Assembly: GCA_033763995.1 (NCBI GenBank)
Contig: JANRJL010000056.1
Coordinates: forward strand, 124,001-188,000
DNA: 64,000 bases
DNA from: GCA-2737725 sp033763995
GTDB lineage: Bacteria; Pseudomonadota; Alphaproteobacteria; Rhodospirillales; Rhodospirillaceae
Direction of reading: 5' to 3'
In this document: positions 1 through 8,603 of the stretch, one piece after another
How the letters are laid out: the number at the start of each line of letters is the position of its first letter
Numbering within the stretch: the stretch's first letter is position 1
Made by a program: the position numbers and the translations under genes
Notes under the pieces: model-generated
What the model saw: the letters and a program-made list of their open reading frames with translations, nothing else
The model's database searches: none
Told to the model about the DNA's origin: nothing

Positions 1-997
1 CCTCGGCCGGCATGTCGGTGGATTTGGCGCGCATCTCGGCCTCGTTCAGCAGATCGAGCCCGCGCGCGATCAGCGCCTCGGACCAAGTGCTGGCCTGGTG
101 TTGAAACCGCGCCTTGACCTTGAAGAACGGCGGTGGGCGCAGCGCCATCAGGGCCTGATCCAAACTCTTGCCGTCGTTCATGCGCCCGCGCGTTTCGTGC
201 AGGCGCAACAGATGCCGCGCCGCCGCGCCCAGCACCATGATGGGAGAGGCGCCTTCGTCCATCATGCGCCCATAGACGCGCTGTACCGTCGCCTGGTCGC
301 CGTCGCCCATGGCGTAGATCAGATCGTCCAGCTCCAAGGCCGCCGTGTCGCCGATGCAGGCCCGCGCGTCGTCCTCGGTGACGTTGCGCGGCGTGTCCCC
401 TGGGCCACCCATGTACATCGCGAGCTTCTCAAGCTCGCGCCGGCTCAGTTCGCGGTCCCCACCCAGCCGGTCCGACAGCCACGCCAGGGCATCGGGTGTC
501 GCGGTCAGTCCGCTGGCTTTCAGAGTCTCGCGAATGACGCGGTCCAGCGTTTGGCCTTCGTCGGCGTAGCACGCCACCGCCGCGCCACCGTTGGCTGCCT
601 CGAACACTTGAACCAGTTTCGAGCGGCCGCCCACATTGCCCGCCGTGACGATCACCAGGGCCTCGCCCACGCCGTGCTCGAAATAGGCTTCGAACACATT
701 GGCCACGGTGGTTTCCAGCCGCGCATCGCCGTCGGCATCGCGGCAGCGCACCACGCGCCGCCCGCCGGTGAAACTCAAGGCCGCCGCCTCATCGCCCAAG
801 CGCCCCGGCGTGTCGCGCAACACGCTGGCGGCGAATTCCGTGACGCGGAACGGGTCATCGACGCTGCCGGCCACGGTCTTGGTGAGTGCGTTCATGCGCT
901 CGCGCACCAAACCGGCATCGGGCCCATAAAGCAGAATCGCGCGCACGTCGCCCGGCTTTGCCAGGAAGCTCTCGGCCCGCGCCGGTGTGATTTTCAT
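1..997 (-). CDS. holA: DNA polymerase III delta subunit, C-terminus cut by window edge
   Basis: Delta subunit of the clamp loader, which opens the beta sliding clamp. The frame is open from the ATG at 995-997 to base 1, about 332 codons, close to the family's full length of roughly 340, so only a few C-terminal residues are missing. The translation begins MKITPARAESFLAKPGDVRA and carries the typical LLYGPDAGL segment and the GGDRELSRRELEKLA region. It follows lptE by 23 bp on the same strand, the usual alphaproteobacterial pairing. Confidence 0.93.
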   Translation of the reverse strand, partial: MKITPARAESFLAKPGDVRAILLYGPDAGLVRERMNALTKTVAGSVDDPFRVTEFAASVLRDTPGRLGDEAAALSFTGGRRVVRCRDADGDARLETTVANVFEAYFEHGVGEALVIVTAGNVGGRSKLVQVFEAANGGAAVACYADEGQTLDRVIRETLKASGLTATPDALAWLSDRLGGDRELSRRELEKLAMYMGGPGDTPRNVTEDDARACIGDTAALELDDLIYAMGDGDQATVQRVYGRMMDEGASPIMVLGAAARHLLRLHETRGRMNDGKSLDQALMALRPPPFFKVKARFQHQASTWSEALIARGLDLLNEAEMRAKSTDMPAE

Positions 998-1020
998 GGC
1001 TCGATCTTCATGGCGGCGAC

Positions 1021-1581
1021 TTACCGCCGTGCTGCGGCTTGCTTCGGCACCAGGCGCCGGTCGAAATACACCGCCAGACGCGTCTTGATGTCGTCGCCGA
1101 GCTGTTTCAATGCGCGGTCCTCGGCGTCGGCCTGGGAGGACACCGAGGCGAACTGATCGTCGAGGATGTTGTAACTGACCACGGCCTGAGTGCCGTCGAC
1201 GAAGGCCTGCGCCCCTTGATCGTACAGCGTCAGCCGCGCGCTCATGATCAGGTTGGCGCGCGAGGTGGTGGAGTCGGGCCGCACCCCCAACTCGATGATT
1301 TGCTTGGTCAACACCACGTCCAGATCGTAGCGCGATTGCTTGGCGGGGCCGTTGCCGTGAAGCTTCTCGTTGAGGATCTGGCGCAAACGCTGCCCGGCAC
1401 GGTCGGAAATCGGACGAATGGCGGTGGCCGCCAGGGCATTGAGCACTTCGGGCCGCGCCGCGACGCCGCGTGTGCCGTAAAGCGGGCGAAAACCGCAACC
1501 GGACAGCAGCGCCGCCGCGCCCGCGCTTATCGCATACGTAAAAAACCCGCGCCGATTTGGATTGTCCGTCACCTTCATCAT
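1021..1581 (-). CDS. lptE: LPS-assembly lipoprotein LptE
   Basis: Outer-membrane lipoprotein that plugs the LptD barrel and helps deliver lipopolysaccharide to the surface. A twin-arginine-like start (NRRGFF) is followed by a hydrophobic stretch and a lipobox LLSGC, then the characteristic GFRPLYG. I place the start at one of two adjacent ATGs (1581 or 1578), since AAAGG lies just upstream; the frame opens further to 1650 without a better signal. About 187 residues, normal for the family. It is read toward holA. In related genomes it directly follows leuS; here two plus-strand genes separate them. Confidence 0.88.
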   Translation of the reverse strand: MMKVTDNPNRRGFFTYAISAGAAALLSGCGFRPLYGTRGVAARPEVLNALAATAIRPISDRAGQRLRQILNEKLHGNGPAKQSRYDLDVVLTKQIIELGVRPDSTTSRANLIMSARLTLYDQGAQAFVDGTQAVVSYNILDDQFASVSSQADAEDRALKQLGDDIKTRLAVYFDRRLVPKQAAARR

Positions 1582-1709
1582 GCCTTTGCATTGCATATCT
1601 AAATGTCGTGTCAAGCGGGGCTCTCGGTTGCCGTGAGCAAGACAGCACAAAGACGATTTGACATTGGCGGTCCCCTGCCGCGAAATGCCGCCGACGCAGG
1701 GGTTTCCTC

Positions 1710-2171
1710 ATGACACAGCGCGCAAAAAAGCGACCGCGGCCCAAGGCCAAGGCGAAACGCGCCAAAGCGGCCGTTCGCACTCAAAGGATTCCGGCCTTGC
1801 GCGGCCTCAAGGCCGGACAACTGCGGCGCAAGAAATTCAAGGCCGGCGTGGTTTTGTTTCACGAAGAAGATGCGGCCGATTGCACCTACGTGGTGGTCTC
1901 CGGCGCGGTTTCCCTCAGCCGGCTCAGCCGTGGCGGCGAGGACCGCCCCTTTTTGACGCTGCGCGCCAATGAAATCGTCGGCGAAATGGCCCTTATTGCC
2001 GACGGCAAGCGATCCGCCACCGCCACGGCGCGGGAGGACACTGAAACCGTCGTCATCGACCGCGCCGAATTTTTATCGCATTTGTCGCGGCTCAATCCCT
2101 TCGTTCACCGCGTGCTGACAGCGCTGGTGACGCGGCTCAAGACCACCACCGACGCCTACATGGAATTCTAA
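1710..2171 (+). CDS. Cyclic nucleotide-binding domain protein without DNA-binding domain
   Basis: A 153-residue protein with a very basic N-terminus (about residues 1-40, rich in K, R and A) followed by one cyclic-nucleotide-binding fold. The phosphate-binding cassette is recognisable as GEMALIADGKRSATATA near residues 90-106. There is no C-terminal winged helix, so it is not a complete Crp/Fnr regulator. It may be a ligand-binding partner or a nucleoid-associated protein, given its basic tail; both are guesses. It lies 16 bp before the VOC gene and the two look co-transcribed. Together they interrupt the leuS-lptE neighbourhood on the opposite strand. Confidence 0.8.
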   Translation: MTQRAKKRPRPKAKAKRAKAAVRTQRIPALRGLKAGQLRRKKFKAGVVLFHEEDAADCTYVVVSGAVSLSRLSRGGEDRPFLTLRANEIVGEMALIADGKRSATATAREDTETVVIDRAEFLSHLSRLNPFVHRVLTALVTRLKTTTDAYMEF

Positions 2172-2187
2172 CGGGGAGTTTTAGATC

Positions 2188-3237
2188 ATGGTTCATCGCC
2201 GTACATTTATCGCGAGCCTTGGCGCTCTCGCCGCCTCGCGCGCGGCGGGCGCTCAGGCCCCCGATCATTTGGCGCCGAAAACGCCCACGACACCGCCCAT
2301 CGTCGGACCGCTGCATACCGTGACCATCATCACGCCCGACCTGCCGGCGTTGGCCAAGCTCTATCGCGACGGCATGGGCATGGAGTTGAGCGGGCCCATT
2401 GCCATCGATGTCGCGGTGAAACAGGCGCTCGCCACGGCCTGGGGTATTCCCGCCGATCTCGGCTGGACGATGCACATGCTGCGCCGTCCCAAGGTGCCGC
2501 TCGCCACGCAAATCCGCGTCATCGTGACGGACAAGCCCACGCCCGCCATTCGCCAAAGCTGGAATCGCCAGGAACCCGGTCCCTACGGCATGGGCTTTCC
2601 CAACGACGACGTGGCGGCCTGGGACAAGCACGTTCTGGGTCTCGGCTTCACGCGCGCCACGCCCGAGATCGAGCGCTTTCCGCTCAAACGTCCCGACGGC
2701 TCGGGCTACGAGGTGCAAGAAGCCACCTTCAATGGGCCGGAGTTCCTGCGCGCCATCGCCATTTCACGGCGCGACGGCATGGCCCAGGTGGGCGACGTGG
2801 ACCCGGTCACCAAGCGCGGCGGCCCGGCCTACGCCACCCAGGTCATCACCGACATGGACGCCATGGTGAAGTTCTTCACCGACGTACTCGACTTCGAGGT
2901 GCGCTCCGACCGCATGTGGCGCGCCTATGAAGTGCCGTTCCGCTTCGCCACGCTCTATTCCAAGGGCGCCAAAAACGGCCACGTGGCGCTGGCGCAATAC
3001 GAACCGAAGGACACCGTGCCCGGCACGGGCGTGTTGCCGGCCCCGCCCAACCGCGGCATGGCGATATGGAGTTTCCAGGCCGAAAGCCTCGCCAAGATCG
3101 AAGCTCGCGCCAAGGCCAACGGAGTCGCAATCGCCGGACGCCATGACAAGGTCGACGTGCCTGACCTCGGCCCCCGGCGCGCGATCGCCATCCACGCGCC
3201 CAACGGGTTCCTCATCGAGATTTTCGAGAAAGCCTAA
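2188..3237 (+). CDS. Exported VOC (glyoxalase/bleomycin-resistance fold) protein, two domains
   Basis: A 349-residue protein. The N-terminus HRRTFIASLGALAASRAAG looks like a Tat signal ending at GAQA, so export to the periplasm is likely. The mature part holds two VOC modules: the first starts at HTVTIITPDLPALAKLYRDG, the second at ATQVITDMDAMVKFFTDVLDF and ends HAPNGFLIEIFE. VOC proteins bind a metal and act on diverse small molecules; the substrate here cannot be read from sequence. It is preceded by a GGGAG ribosome site and overlaps the leuS stop by 4 bp on the opposite strand. A second exported two-domain VOC protein lies near 28.4-29.4 kb. Confidence 0.8.
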   Translation: MVHRRTFIASLGALAASRAAGAQAPDHLAPKTPTTPPIVGPLHTVTIITPDLPALAKLYRDGMGMELSGPIAIDVAVKQALATAWGIPADLGWTMHMLRRPKVPLATQIRVIVTDKPTPAIRQSWNRQEPGPYGMGFPNDDVAAWDKHVLGLGFTRATPEIERFPLKRPDGSGYEVQEATFNGPEFLRAIAISRRDGMAQVGDVDPVTKRGGPAYATQVITDMDAMVKFFTDVLDFEVRSDRMWRAYEVPFRFATLYSKGAKNGHVALAQYEPKDTVPGTGVLPAPPNRGMAIWSFQAESLAKIEARAKANGVAIAGRHDKVDVPDLGPRRAIAIHAPNGFLIEIFEKA

Positions 3238-5837
3238 GCCGCCACGATATTGACGATCTTTTCGCGCACCACGATCACCTTGCGCGGCGGTTTGCCGTCC
3301 AGGTGTTTTTGCACGCCGGGCAAGTCCAAGGCGGCCGCTTCGTAGGCTTTTTGATCGGCGGCCTTGGCCACGGTGATAGTGCCGCGCAGCTTGCCGTTGA
3401 CCTGCACGCCCACGGTCACGGTGTCGTCCTCGATCAGGCTTGCATCGAAGGCGGGCCAGGCCGTCTCGGCCAGGATCGCGACATGGCCCAGCTCGCGCCA
3501 CATTTCCTCGGCGACGTGGGGCACGAAGGGGTTGGCCAGGCGCGCCAGGGTCTCGACGCCGAAGCGGAACACGTCGGCGGTGCCCGGCTCGGCGTGGTTT
3601 AGCTCGGTCAGGGTATTGGACAACTCGCGAATGCGCGCCACCGCCGCGTTGTAGCGGAAGCGCTCCAAGTCGTCGGTGACGTCCTTGATGGCGCGATGGC
3701 ACTCGCGCACGGCTTTTTGCGCTGGCGCCGACAATGTCGCGAAATTCGGCAGCGCGCGCGCCGGGATTGTCTTGGCGGTGATCGCCAAGCGCCACAACCG
3801 ATTGACATAGCGCCACGCGCCCTCGATGCCGGCGTCGGTCCACTCCAGGTCGCGCTCGGGCGGCGAATCCGACAGCATGAACAGCCGCGCCGCGTCGGCG
3901 CCGTAGGTGTCGATGATGCGCTGCGGGTCCACGGTGTTCTTCTTGGACTTCGACATTTTCTCCGAGCGGCCGATGGTCACGGCGGCACCGGTCTTGGCGT
4001 GGACAGCTTTCTCGCCGTCCTTGCGCACCTCGCCCGGCTCGACCCACGCGCCCTCGGGCGACTTATAGGTTTCGTGGCAGACCATGCCTTGCGTGAACAA
4101 GCCGGCGAAGGGCTCCTTCAGGTCCAGGTAACCGCAGGCCTGCATGGCGCGCGTGAAAAAACGCGAGTAGAGCAAGTGCAACACCGCGTGCTCGACGCCG
4201 CCGATGTATTGATCCACCGGCAGCCAGCGCATGGCCTCGGCCTTGTCGAAGGGCTTGTCGGCGGCCTGGGGCGAACAAAAGCGCGCGAAGTACCACGACG
4301 ATTCGATGAAGGTGTCGAAGGTGTCAGTCTCGCGCAGCGCGGGCTTTTTGCAGGCGGGGCAGACCACGTGTTTCCACGTTGGGTGGCGCTCCAAGGGGTT
4401 GCCCGGCTTGTCGAAGGTCACATCCTCGGGCAGCGTCACGGGCAAATCCTTGTCGGGCACGGGCACCGCGCCGCACGCCTCGCAATGGATGATGGGGATC
4501 GGGCAGCCCCAATAGCGTTGGCGGCTCACCCCCCAATCCCGCAGGCGATACTGCACCGTGCCCTTGCCCAACTTCAGCGTTTCCAGCTTGGCAATGGCCG
4601 CGCGCTTGGCGTCGTTCACAGAAAGGCCGTTCAAGAAGTCCGAGTTGATGGCGATACCGTCCTCGACGAAAGCCTCGCTGCCCGCTTCCAGCTTGGCGGC
4701 GAAGGCCTTGGCGTCCTCGCCTTTGGGCGCCACCACGCATTTGACCGACAGCTTGTATTTGCGCGCGAAGTCCATGTCGCGCTGGTCGTGTCCTGGGCAA
4801 CCGAAAATGGCGCCCGCGCCGTATTCCATCAGCACGAAGTTGGCCACATACACCGGCACGCTGGCCCCGGCGATGAAGGGATGAGCGGCCCTCAGGCCCG
4901 TGTCGTGACCCATCTTTTCGGCCGTCTCGATGCTGGCCGTGGCGGTGCCGGCGCGGTTGCACTCGGCGATGAAAGCCGCGAGCTTGGCATCGCTCTCGGC
5001 CAACTTAACCGCGATGGGATGCTGCGGCGACAGGGCGCAGAACGACGCGCCGAACAACGTGTCGGGCCGGGTCGTGAAGACTTCCAGCGATTCGGACCGC
5101 GCGCTGCCGTCGGCGTTGAGCAGCGGCCAAAACACGCGGGCCCCCTCGGAGCGCCCGATCCAGTTGGTCTGCATCAAGCGCACCTTGTCGGGCCAGCGCT
5201 CCAGACCGTCGATCGACTTAAGCAGATCCTCGGCGAAGTGTGTGATTTTCAGGAACCATTGATTGAGCTTGCGCTGTTCCACCACGGCGCCCGAGCGCCA
5301 GCCGCGCCCGTCGATCACCTGCTCGTTGGCCAGCACCGTGTGTTCCACCGGATCCCAGTTGACCCAGGACTCCTTCCGGTAAGCCAAGCCCGCCTTGAGG
5401 AAATCCAGGAACATCTTCTGTTCGTGCTTGTAGTACTCGGGCTCGCAGGTGGAAATCTCGCGCGCCCAATCCAGCGATAGGCCCAGCGGCATAAACTGCT
5501 CGCGCATCACTTTGATATTTTGGCGCGTCCACGTTCCCGGATGCACGCCGCGTTCCAGGGCTGCGTTCTCGGCCGGAAGACCGAAAGCATCCCAGCCCAT
5601 GGGGTGCAAAATGTTGTACCCTTGCGCCTTCTTGAAACGCGCCACCACGTCGCCCAGCGTGTAGTTGCGCACATGGCCCATGTGGATGCGCCCCGAAGGA
5701 TAGGGAAACATCTCCAGCACATAATACTTAGGCTTGGTCGACGCACTCTCGGCCTTGAAGCAGCCGCGCTCGGACCAAGCCTTTTGCCAGGCCGATTCCG
5801 TTTCGCGAACGTTGTAACGCTCTTCCGCCGATGCCAT
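3234..5837 (-). CDS. leuS: Leucyl-tRNA synthetase
   Basis: Class Ia synthetase that charges tRNA-Leu in the cytoplasm. At 867 residues it has the normal bacterial length. The HIGH signature is present as HMGH at residues 52-55 and KMSKS at 627-631. The editing (CP1) domain lies between, with the TTRPDTLFG motif, and the C-terminal anticodon-binding domain ends in VNIVAA. It is followed at its 3' end by the convergent VOC gene and preceded by the DUF3576 lipoprotein gene, a common alphaproteobacterial arrangement. Confidence 0.98.
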   Translation of the reverse strand: MASAEERYNVRETESAWQKAWSERGCFKAESASTKPKYYVLEMFPYPSGRIHMGHVRNYTLGDVVARFKKAQGYNILHPMGWDAFGLPAENAALERGVHPGTWTRQNIKVMREQFMPLGLSLDWAREISTCEPEYYKHEQKMFLDFLKAGLAYRKESWVNWDPVEHTVLANEQVIDGRGWRSGAVVEQRKLNQWFLKITHFAEDLLKSIDGLERWPDKVRLMQTNWIGRSEGARVFWPLLNADGSARSESLEVFTTRPDTLFGASFCALSPQHPIAVKLAESDAKLAAFIAECNRAGTATASIETAEKMGHDTGLRAAHPFIAGASVPVYVANFVLMEYGAGAIFGCPGHDQRDMDFARKYKLSVKCVVAPKGEDAKAFAAKLEAGSEAFVEDGIAINSDFLNGLSVNDAKRAAIAKLETLKLGKGTVQYRLRDWGVSRQRYWGCPIPIIHCEACGAVPVPDKDLPVTLPEDVTFDKPGNPLERHPTWKHVVCPACKKPALRETDTFDTFIESSWYFARFCSPQAADKPFDKAEAMRWLPVDQYIGGVEHAVLHLLYSRFFTRAMQACGYLDLKEPFAGLFTQGMVCHETYKSPEGAWVEPGEVRKDGEKAVHAKTGAAVTIGRSEKMSKSKKNTVDPQRIIDTYGADAARLFMLSDSPPERDLEWTDAGIEGAWRYVNRLWRLAITAKTIPARALPNFATLSAPAQKAVRECHRAIKDVTDDLERFRYNAAVARIRELSNTLTELNHAEPGTADVFRFGVETLARLANPFVPHVAEEMWRELGHVAILAETAWPAFDASLIEDDTVTVGVQVNGKLRGTITVAKAADQKAYEAAALDLPGVQKHLDGKPPRKVIVVREKIVNIVAA

Positions 5838-5967
5838 CGCTCAATCTCGGCCCAACGGCCGACCCCAAAATCGAATGCCTTCGCACGTCGCCGCTGTGAA
5901 CGAACGCGGCGACGCCGAAGGAAAATACCGCTTTCGCTAATTGAGAGCCCGGAGAAGCCCCGGCGTC

Positions 5968-6507
5968 TCAGCCGTTTTCGCTGACCGCCTGAAGTCGCAG
6001 TTGGCGCGCGCGGCTCAAGACCGCGTTCTCGAATTCCTTGGCCACGTCGGCGCCCACGGCGGCGTCCGACCAGTTGCCCGACCCGTCGTTGGTCTGGCGA
6101 AACACCGAGACCTTCAAGCCGTCGGCGCGCAAGGTCCGGCCCAGAATATAGACGTTCACCTTGAACCGCTCGTCGGGCGTTTCGGGCGGGGCGTACCAAT
6201 CGGAAATGATCACGCCGCCGAAGGGATCGGCCGAGGCCAAGGGCATGAAGGCGATGGTGTCGAGCGAGGCGCGCCATAGGAACGCATTCACGGCCACCGC
6301 GCCGGTGCGGCCTTCCTTGTCGTCCTCGCCGAACAGAGTGATCCCCAGGCCGCTCTTGGCGGGCTCGACGCCGGTGCCCGAGTATTCGGGCGAGGTGCGG
6401 TAGGTATCGGCATTGTCCGCGTCGGAGGCGCACGACGACAGCGCCAGCACGACGCCGATCACGGCGCCCATCGCAGCGGGTGTCATCCAGTGGAAACGCT
6501 CGGTCAT
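5968..6507 (-). CDS. DUF3576 family lipoprotein
   Basis: About 179 residues from the ATG at 6507, chosen because AGGAGA lies just upstream; the frame runs open to 6609. The N-terminus has a hydrophobic stretch and lipobox LALSSC, so it is a predicted lipoprotein. The mature domain (GLGITLFGEDDKEGRTG ... NAFLWRASLDTIAFMPLASADPFGGVI) matches the alphaproteobacterial DUF3576 family, of unknown function, typically encoded next to leuS and lptE. The shared neighbourhood with LptE suggests an envelope role, which is inference. Confidence 0.85.
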   Translation of the reverse strand: MTERFHWMTPAAMGAVIGVVLALSSCASDADNADTYRTSPEYSGTGVEPAKSGLGITLFGEDDKEGRTGAVAVNAFLWRASLDTIAFMPLASADPFGGVIISDWYAPPETPDERFKVNVYILGRTLRADGLKVSVFRQTNDGSGNWSDAAVGADVAKEFENAVLSRARQLRLQAVSENG

Positions 6508-6850
6508 CCGCAGACTCTCCTGAAGGGCGCCAACCCCATGCCGTCTGGGGGTGGATCCAAGGGCGGGCCCGGGGGCGGGCGCATCGCTTGGGGGCGCAGT
6601 TATAGCCAAGCCATTATGGCTTGCGAAGCCCCGTTAAGCCCCTGCCGGTCAAAGATATTCCGGCCGGTTTGCGGGCCATAGCGGGGCGCGGTTCAGCCCA
6701 GCCGTCATAAAACCGTCACCGCTCTGTCACCAAAACCGTCATAGAGAATTTCTATGGTCCGCCGCGGTTGCAGGGGTGTCGGTTTGCCGCGCTGAAGCGC
6801 CCTTTCCGGGGCGCGCGGGCCGACAAAGTCACAGGTTCAAGGAGCGTTCG
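6508..6850. other. Divergent intergenic region between DUF3576 lipoprotein and porin genes
   Basis: A 343-bp spacer between two divergently transcribed genes. It holds the ribosome site of the DUF3576 gene at its left end, the Pho-box-like array at 6702-6742, a short dyad ATAGA/TCTAT at 6741-6755 just past the array, where a -10 element could lie, and the GGAGCG ribosome site of the porin at 6841-6846. No small gene is convincing here. Confidence 0.6.
6702..6742 (+). promoter_or_regulatory. Array of four Pho-box-like heptamers
   Basis: Four direct copies of CYGTCAY occur at 6702-6708 (CCGTCAT), 6713-6719 (CCGTCAC), 6724-6730 (CTGTCAC) and 6736-6742 (CCGTCAT), with periods of 11, 11 and 12 bp and mostly A-rich 4-5 bp spacers. 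The PhoB consensus is two CTGTCAT-type heptamers 11 bp apart, so this reads as two tandem Pho boxes. The array lies 108 bp upstream of the ATG of an OprO/OprP-like porin, which makes phosphate-starvation control likely. Confidence 0.75.
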
Positions 6851-8425
6851 ATGAACAAGTTTTTGGTCGCCACCTCGATTTTGCTCGCCACCACGGCCCT
6901 GGCGGGTGCGCCGGTTCGGGCCGCCGACACCGCGGCCGATCTCGCGCGCCAACTGCAAGCGCTGCAGGAGCAAGTGCGCCAGATGCAGGAGAAGCTGAAG
7001 GCCAATGAGGAGGCCACCAAAGAGGCCCTCGCCAAGGAAACGGCGGCCCGCGAAGCCTCGGAAAAGATGGTGCGCGAATACGCCATCGAGTCGGGCGCCA
7101 ACGTGGTGTTCGCCGAGGGCCAGCGCAAGCTGGTGGTCGGCTCCAACCCCAAGGTCGTGCAGTCGGGCACCAACCGCTTCACGCTGTCGAGCGCCGACAA
7201 CGCCTGGACCATCGCGCCCACGGGGCGCATCCATTTCGACTTCGGCGGTTATTTGAGCCAACGGCCCGAGGGCACCACGGGCCCTGGCACCGTCGCCGGC
7301 GGCCGCCTCACCGGCGGCGTCAACGTGCGCCGCGCGCGCCTGGGCGTCGCGGGCCGGGCGATGAACGACTTTACCTATGAGTTGATCCTCGACGCCGGCG
7401 GCGCCACCGACGGCACGGCGGCCATCAACACGGCCAAGATCGGCTACACCGGTATCCGCAACACGATCATCGAGGCCGGCTACATGGCCAACCTGTTCGT
7501 GTTGGAGGAGGCCAGCAGCTCCAACGACATCCTGTTCATCGAGCGCAGCTCGCCCTCGACGCTGGCCACCAGCTTCACGGCAGGCGATCCCCGCGCGGCG
7601 GCGGGCATCCGCACCTGGGAGTCCAACTACTTCCTGGCGGCTTACATGACGTTCTCGACGCCCAACACGCCGCACGCCCAAACCCGCCGCTCGCTGGGCG
7701 CCTATCAGCGCGCCACCTACAACATCATCAACGAGCCGCTGAAGACGCTCCATGTCGGCGTGAGCGCCGCGCAGATTTTCGACGTGCCGAACACCGGCCC
7801 AAACACCGCCAGCTCGATTACCTTGAGCGAGCGGCCCGAGCTGCGCGTCGATCCGACCAACCTGCTCAACACCGGCGCCTTGGGCACGCTCGCCAATCCG
7901 GTCACGGGGGCCAACGTTTACAACGTTGAAACCGCCGCGACGCTGGGCAGTTTCTTCTACCAGGGCGAATACTTCAAAATGACCTTTGATCGCCGCGGCA
8001 AAACCAAGGCCAAGTTCGACACCGGCTACGCCCAGGTCAGTTACACCTTCGGCGGCCGGCGCAACTACTCGGCCAATTGCGGCTGCTACGGCGGCGTCAA
8101 TCCGGTGGCGCCGTTCAGCCCGATCAAGGGCGACATGGGCGCCTTCGAAATCGCCGCCCGCGTCAGCGTCGCCGACCTGACGGATCAATACGATCCCACG
8201 CTGCTCATCACGTCGCCGGCCAATTTCAATTTCGTCAACGGCGGCAAGCAGACCAACTACACGTTGGGCCTCAACTGGTACTGGAACTCGAATATGCTGT
8301 GGAAGTTCAACTACATTCACACGGATTTCGAGCGCTTGAATCCGCGCACCGCCGCGATCCCGACGCCGATCCCGCTGGGCTTGAAGCTCGACGCCATCGC
8401 CGGCCGTTTCCAGGTGATGTTCTAA
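6851..8425 (+). CDS. OprO/OprP-family (phosphate-selective type) porin
   Basis: About 524 residues from the ATG at 6851, which follows GGAGCG; an upstream in-frame start at 6776 has no such support. A signal peptide ends near RAADT, followed by a coiled coil (LARQLQALQEQVRQMQEKLK) that is typical of trimeric porins of this family. The rest is an outer-membrane beta-barrel with the GRIHFDFGGYL and NVRRARLGVAG segments near the start of the barrel and a terminal Phe in QVMF, the outer-membrane insertion signal. Four Pho-box-like repeats upstream support a phosphate or polyphosphate role. Confidence 0.85.
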   Translation: MNKFLVATSILLATTALAGAPVRAADTAADLARQLQALQEQVRQMQEKLKANEEATKEALAKETAAREASEKMVREYAIESGANVVFAEGQRKLVVGSNPKVVQSGTNRFTLSSADNAWTIAPTGRIHFDFGGYLSQRPEGTTGPGTVAGGRLTGGVNVRRARLGVAGRAMNDFTYELILDAGGATDGTAAINTAKIGYTGIRNTIIEAGYMANLFVLEEASSSNDILFIERSSPSTLATSFTAGDPRAAAGIRTWESNYFLAAYMTFSTPNTPHAQTRRSLGAYQRATYNIINEPLKTLHVGVSAAQIFDVPNTGPNTASSITLSERPELRVDPTNLLNTGALGTLANPVTGANVYNVETAATLGSFFYQGEYFKMTFDRRGKTKAKFDTGYAQVSYTFGGRRNYSANCGCYGGVNPVAPFSPIKGDMGAFEIAARVSVADLTDQYDPTLLITSPANFNFVNGGKQTNYTLGLNWYWNSNMLWKFNYIHTDFERLNPRTAAIPTPIPLGLKLDAIAGRFQVMF

Positions 8426-8493
8426 GCCGGCACCCCGAATACCTCGAACCCTCAGAGTTCCGCGCCCCCCAAATCTCGCGGGACTCCCCTCAG

Positions 8494-8523
8494 CAAGAGG
8501 CGGCTGGCAACAGCCGCCTCTTG
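8494..8523 (+). terminator. Strong hairpin after porin gene
   Basis: A perfect 13-bp stem (8494-8506 pairing with 8511-8523) closed by a GCAA tetraloop, 68 bp after the porin stop. The following bases TGCTTTGC are only moderately T-rich, so it may end transcription or stabilise the 3' end of the porin message. Confidence 0.7.
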
Positions 8524-8603
8524 TGCTTTGCGCCGCCGGAACTTTGATTTCGACACCGGCCCGTGCCATATGCACGGGTGCGGGTTAAGTTGGGTCCGAA
8601 GGC

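Noticed and set aside
3696..5480. Plus-strand open frame of 594 codons
   Set aside because: Antisense to leuS.
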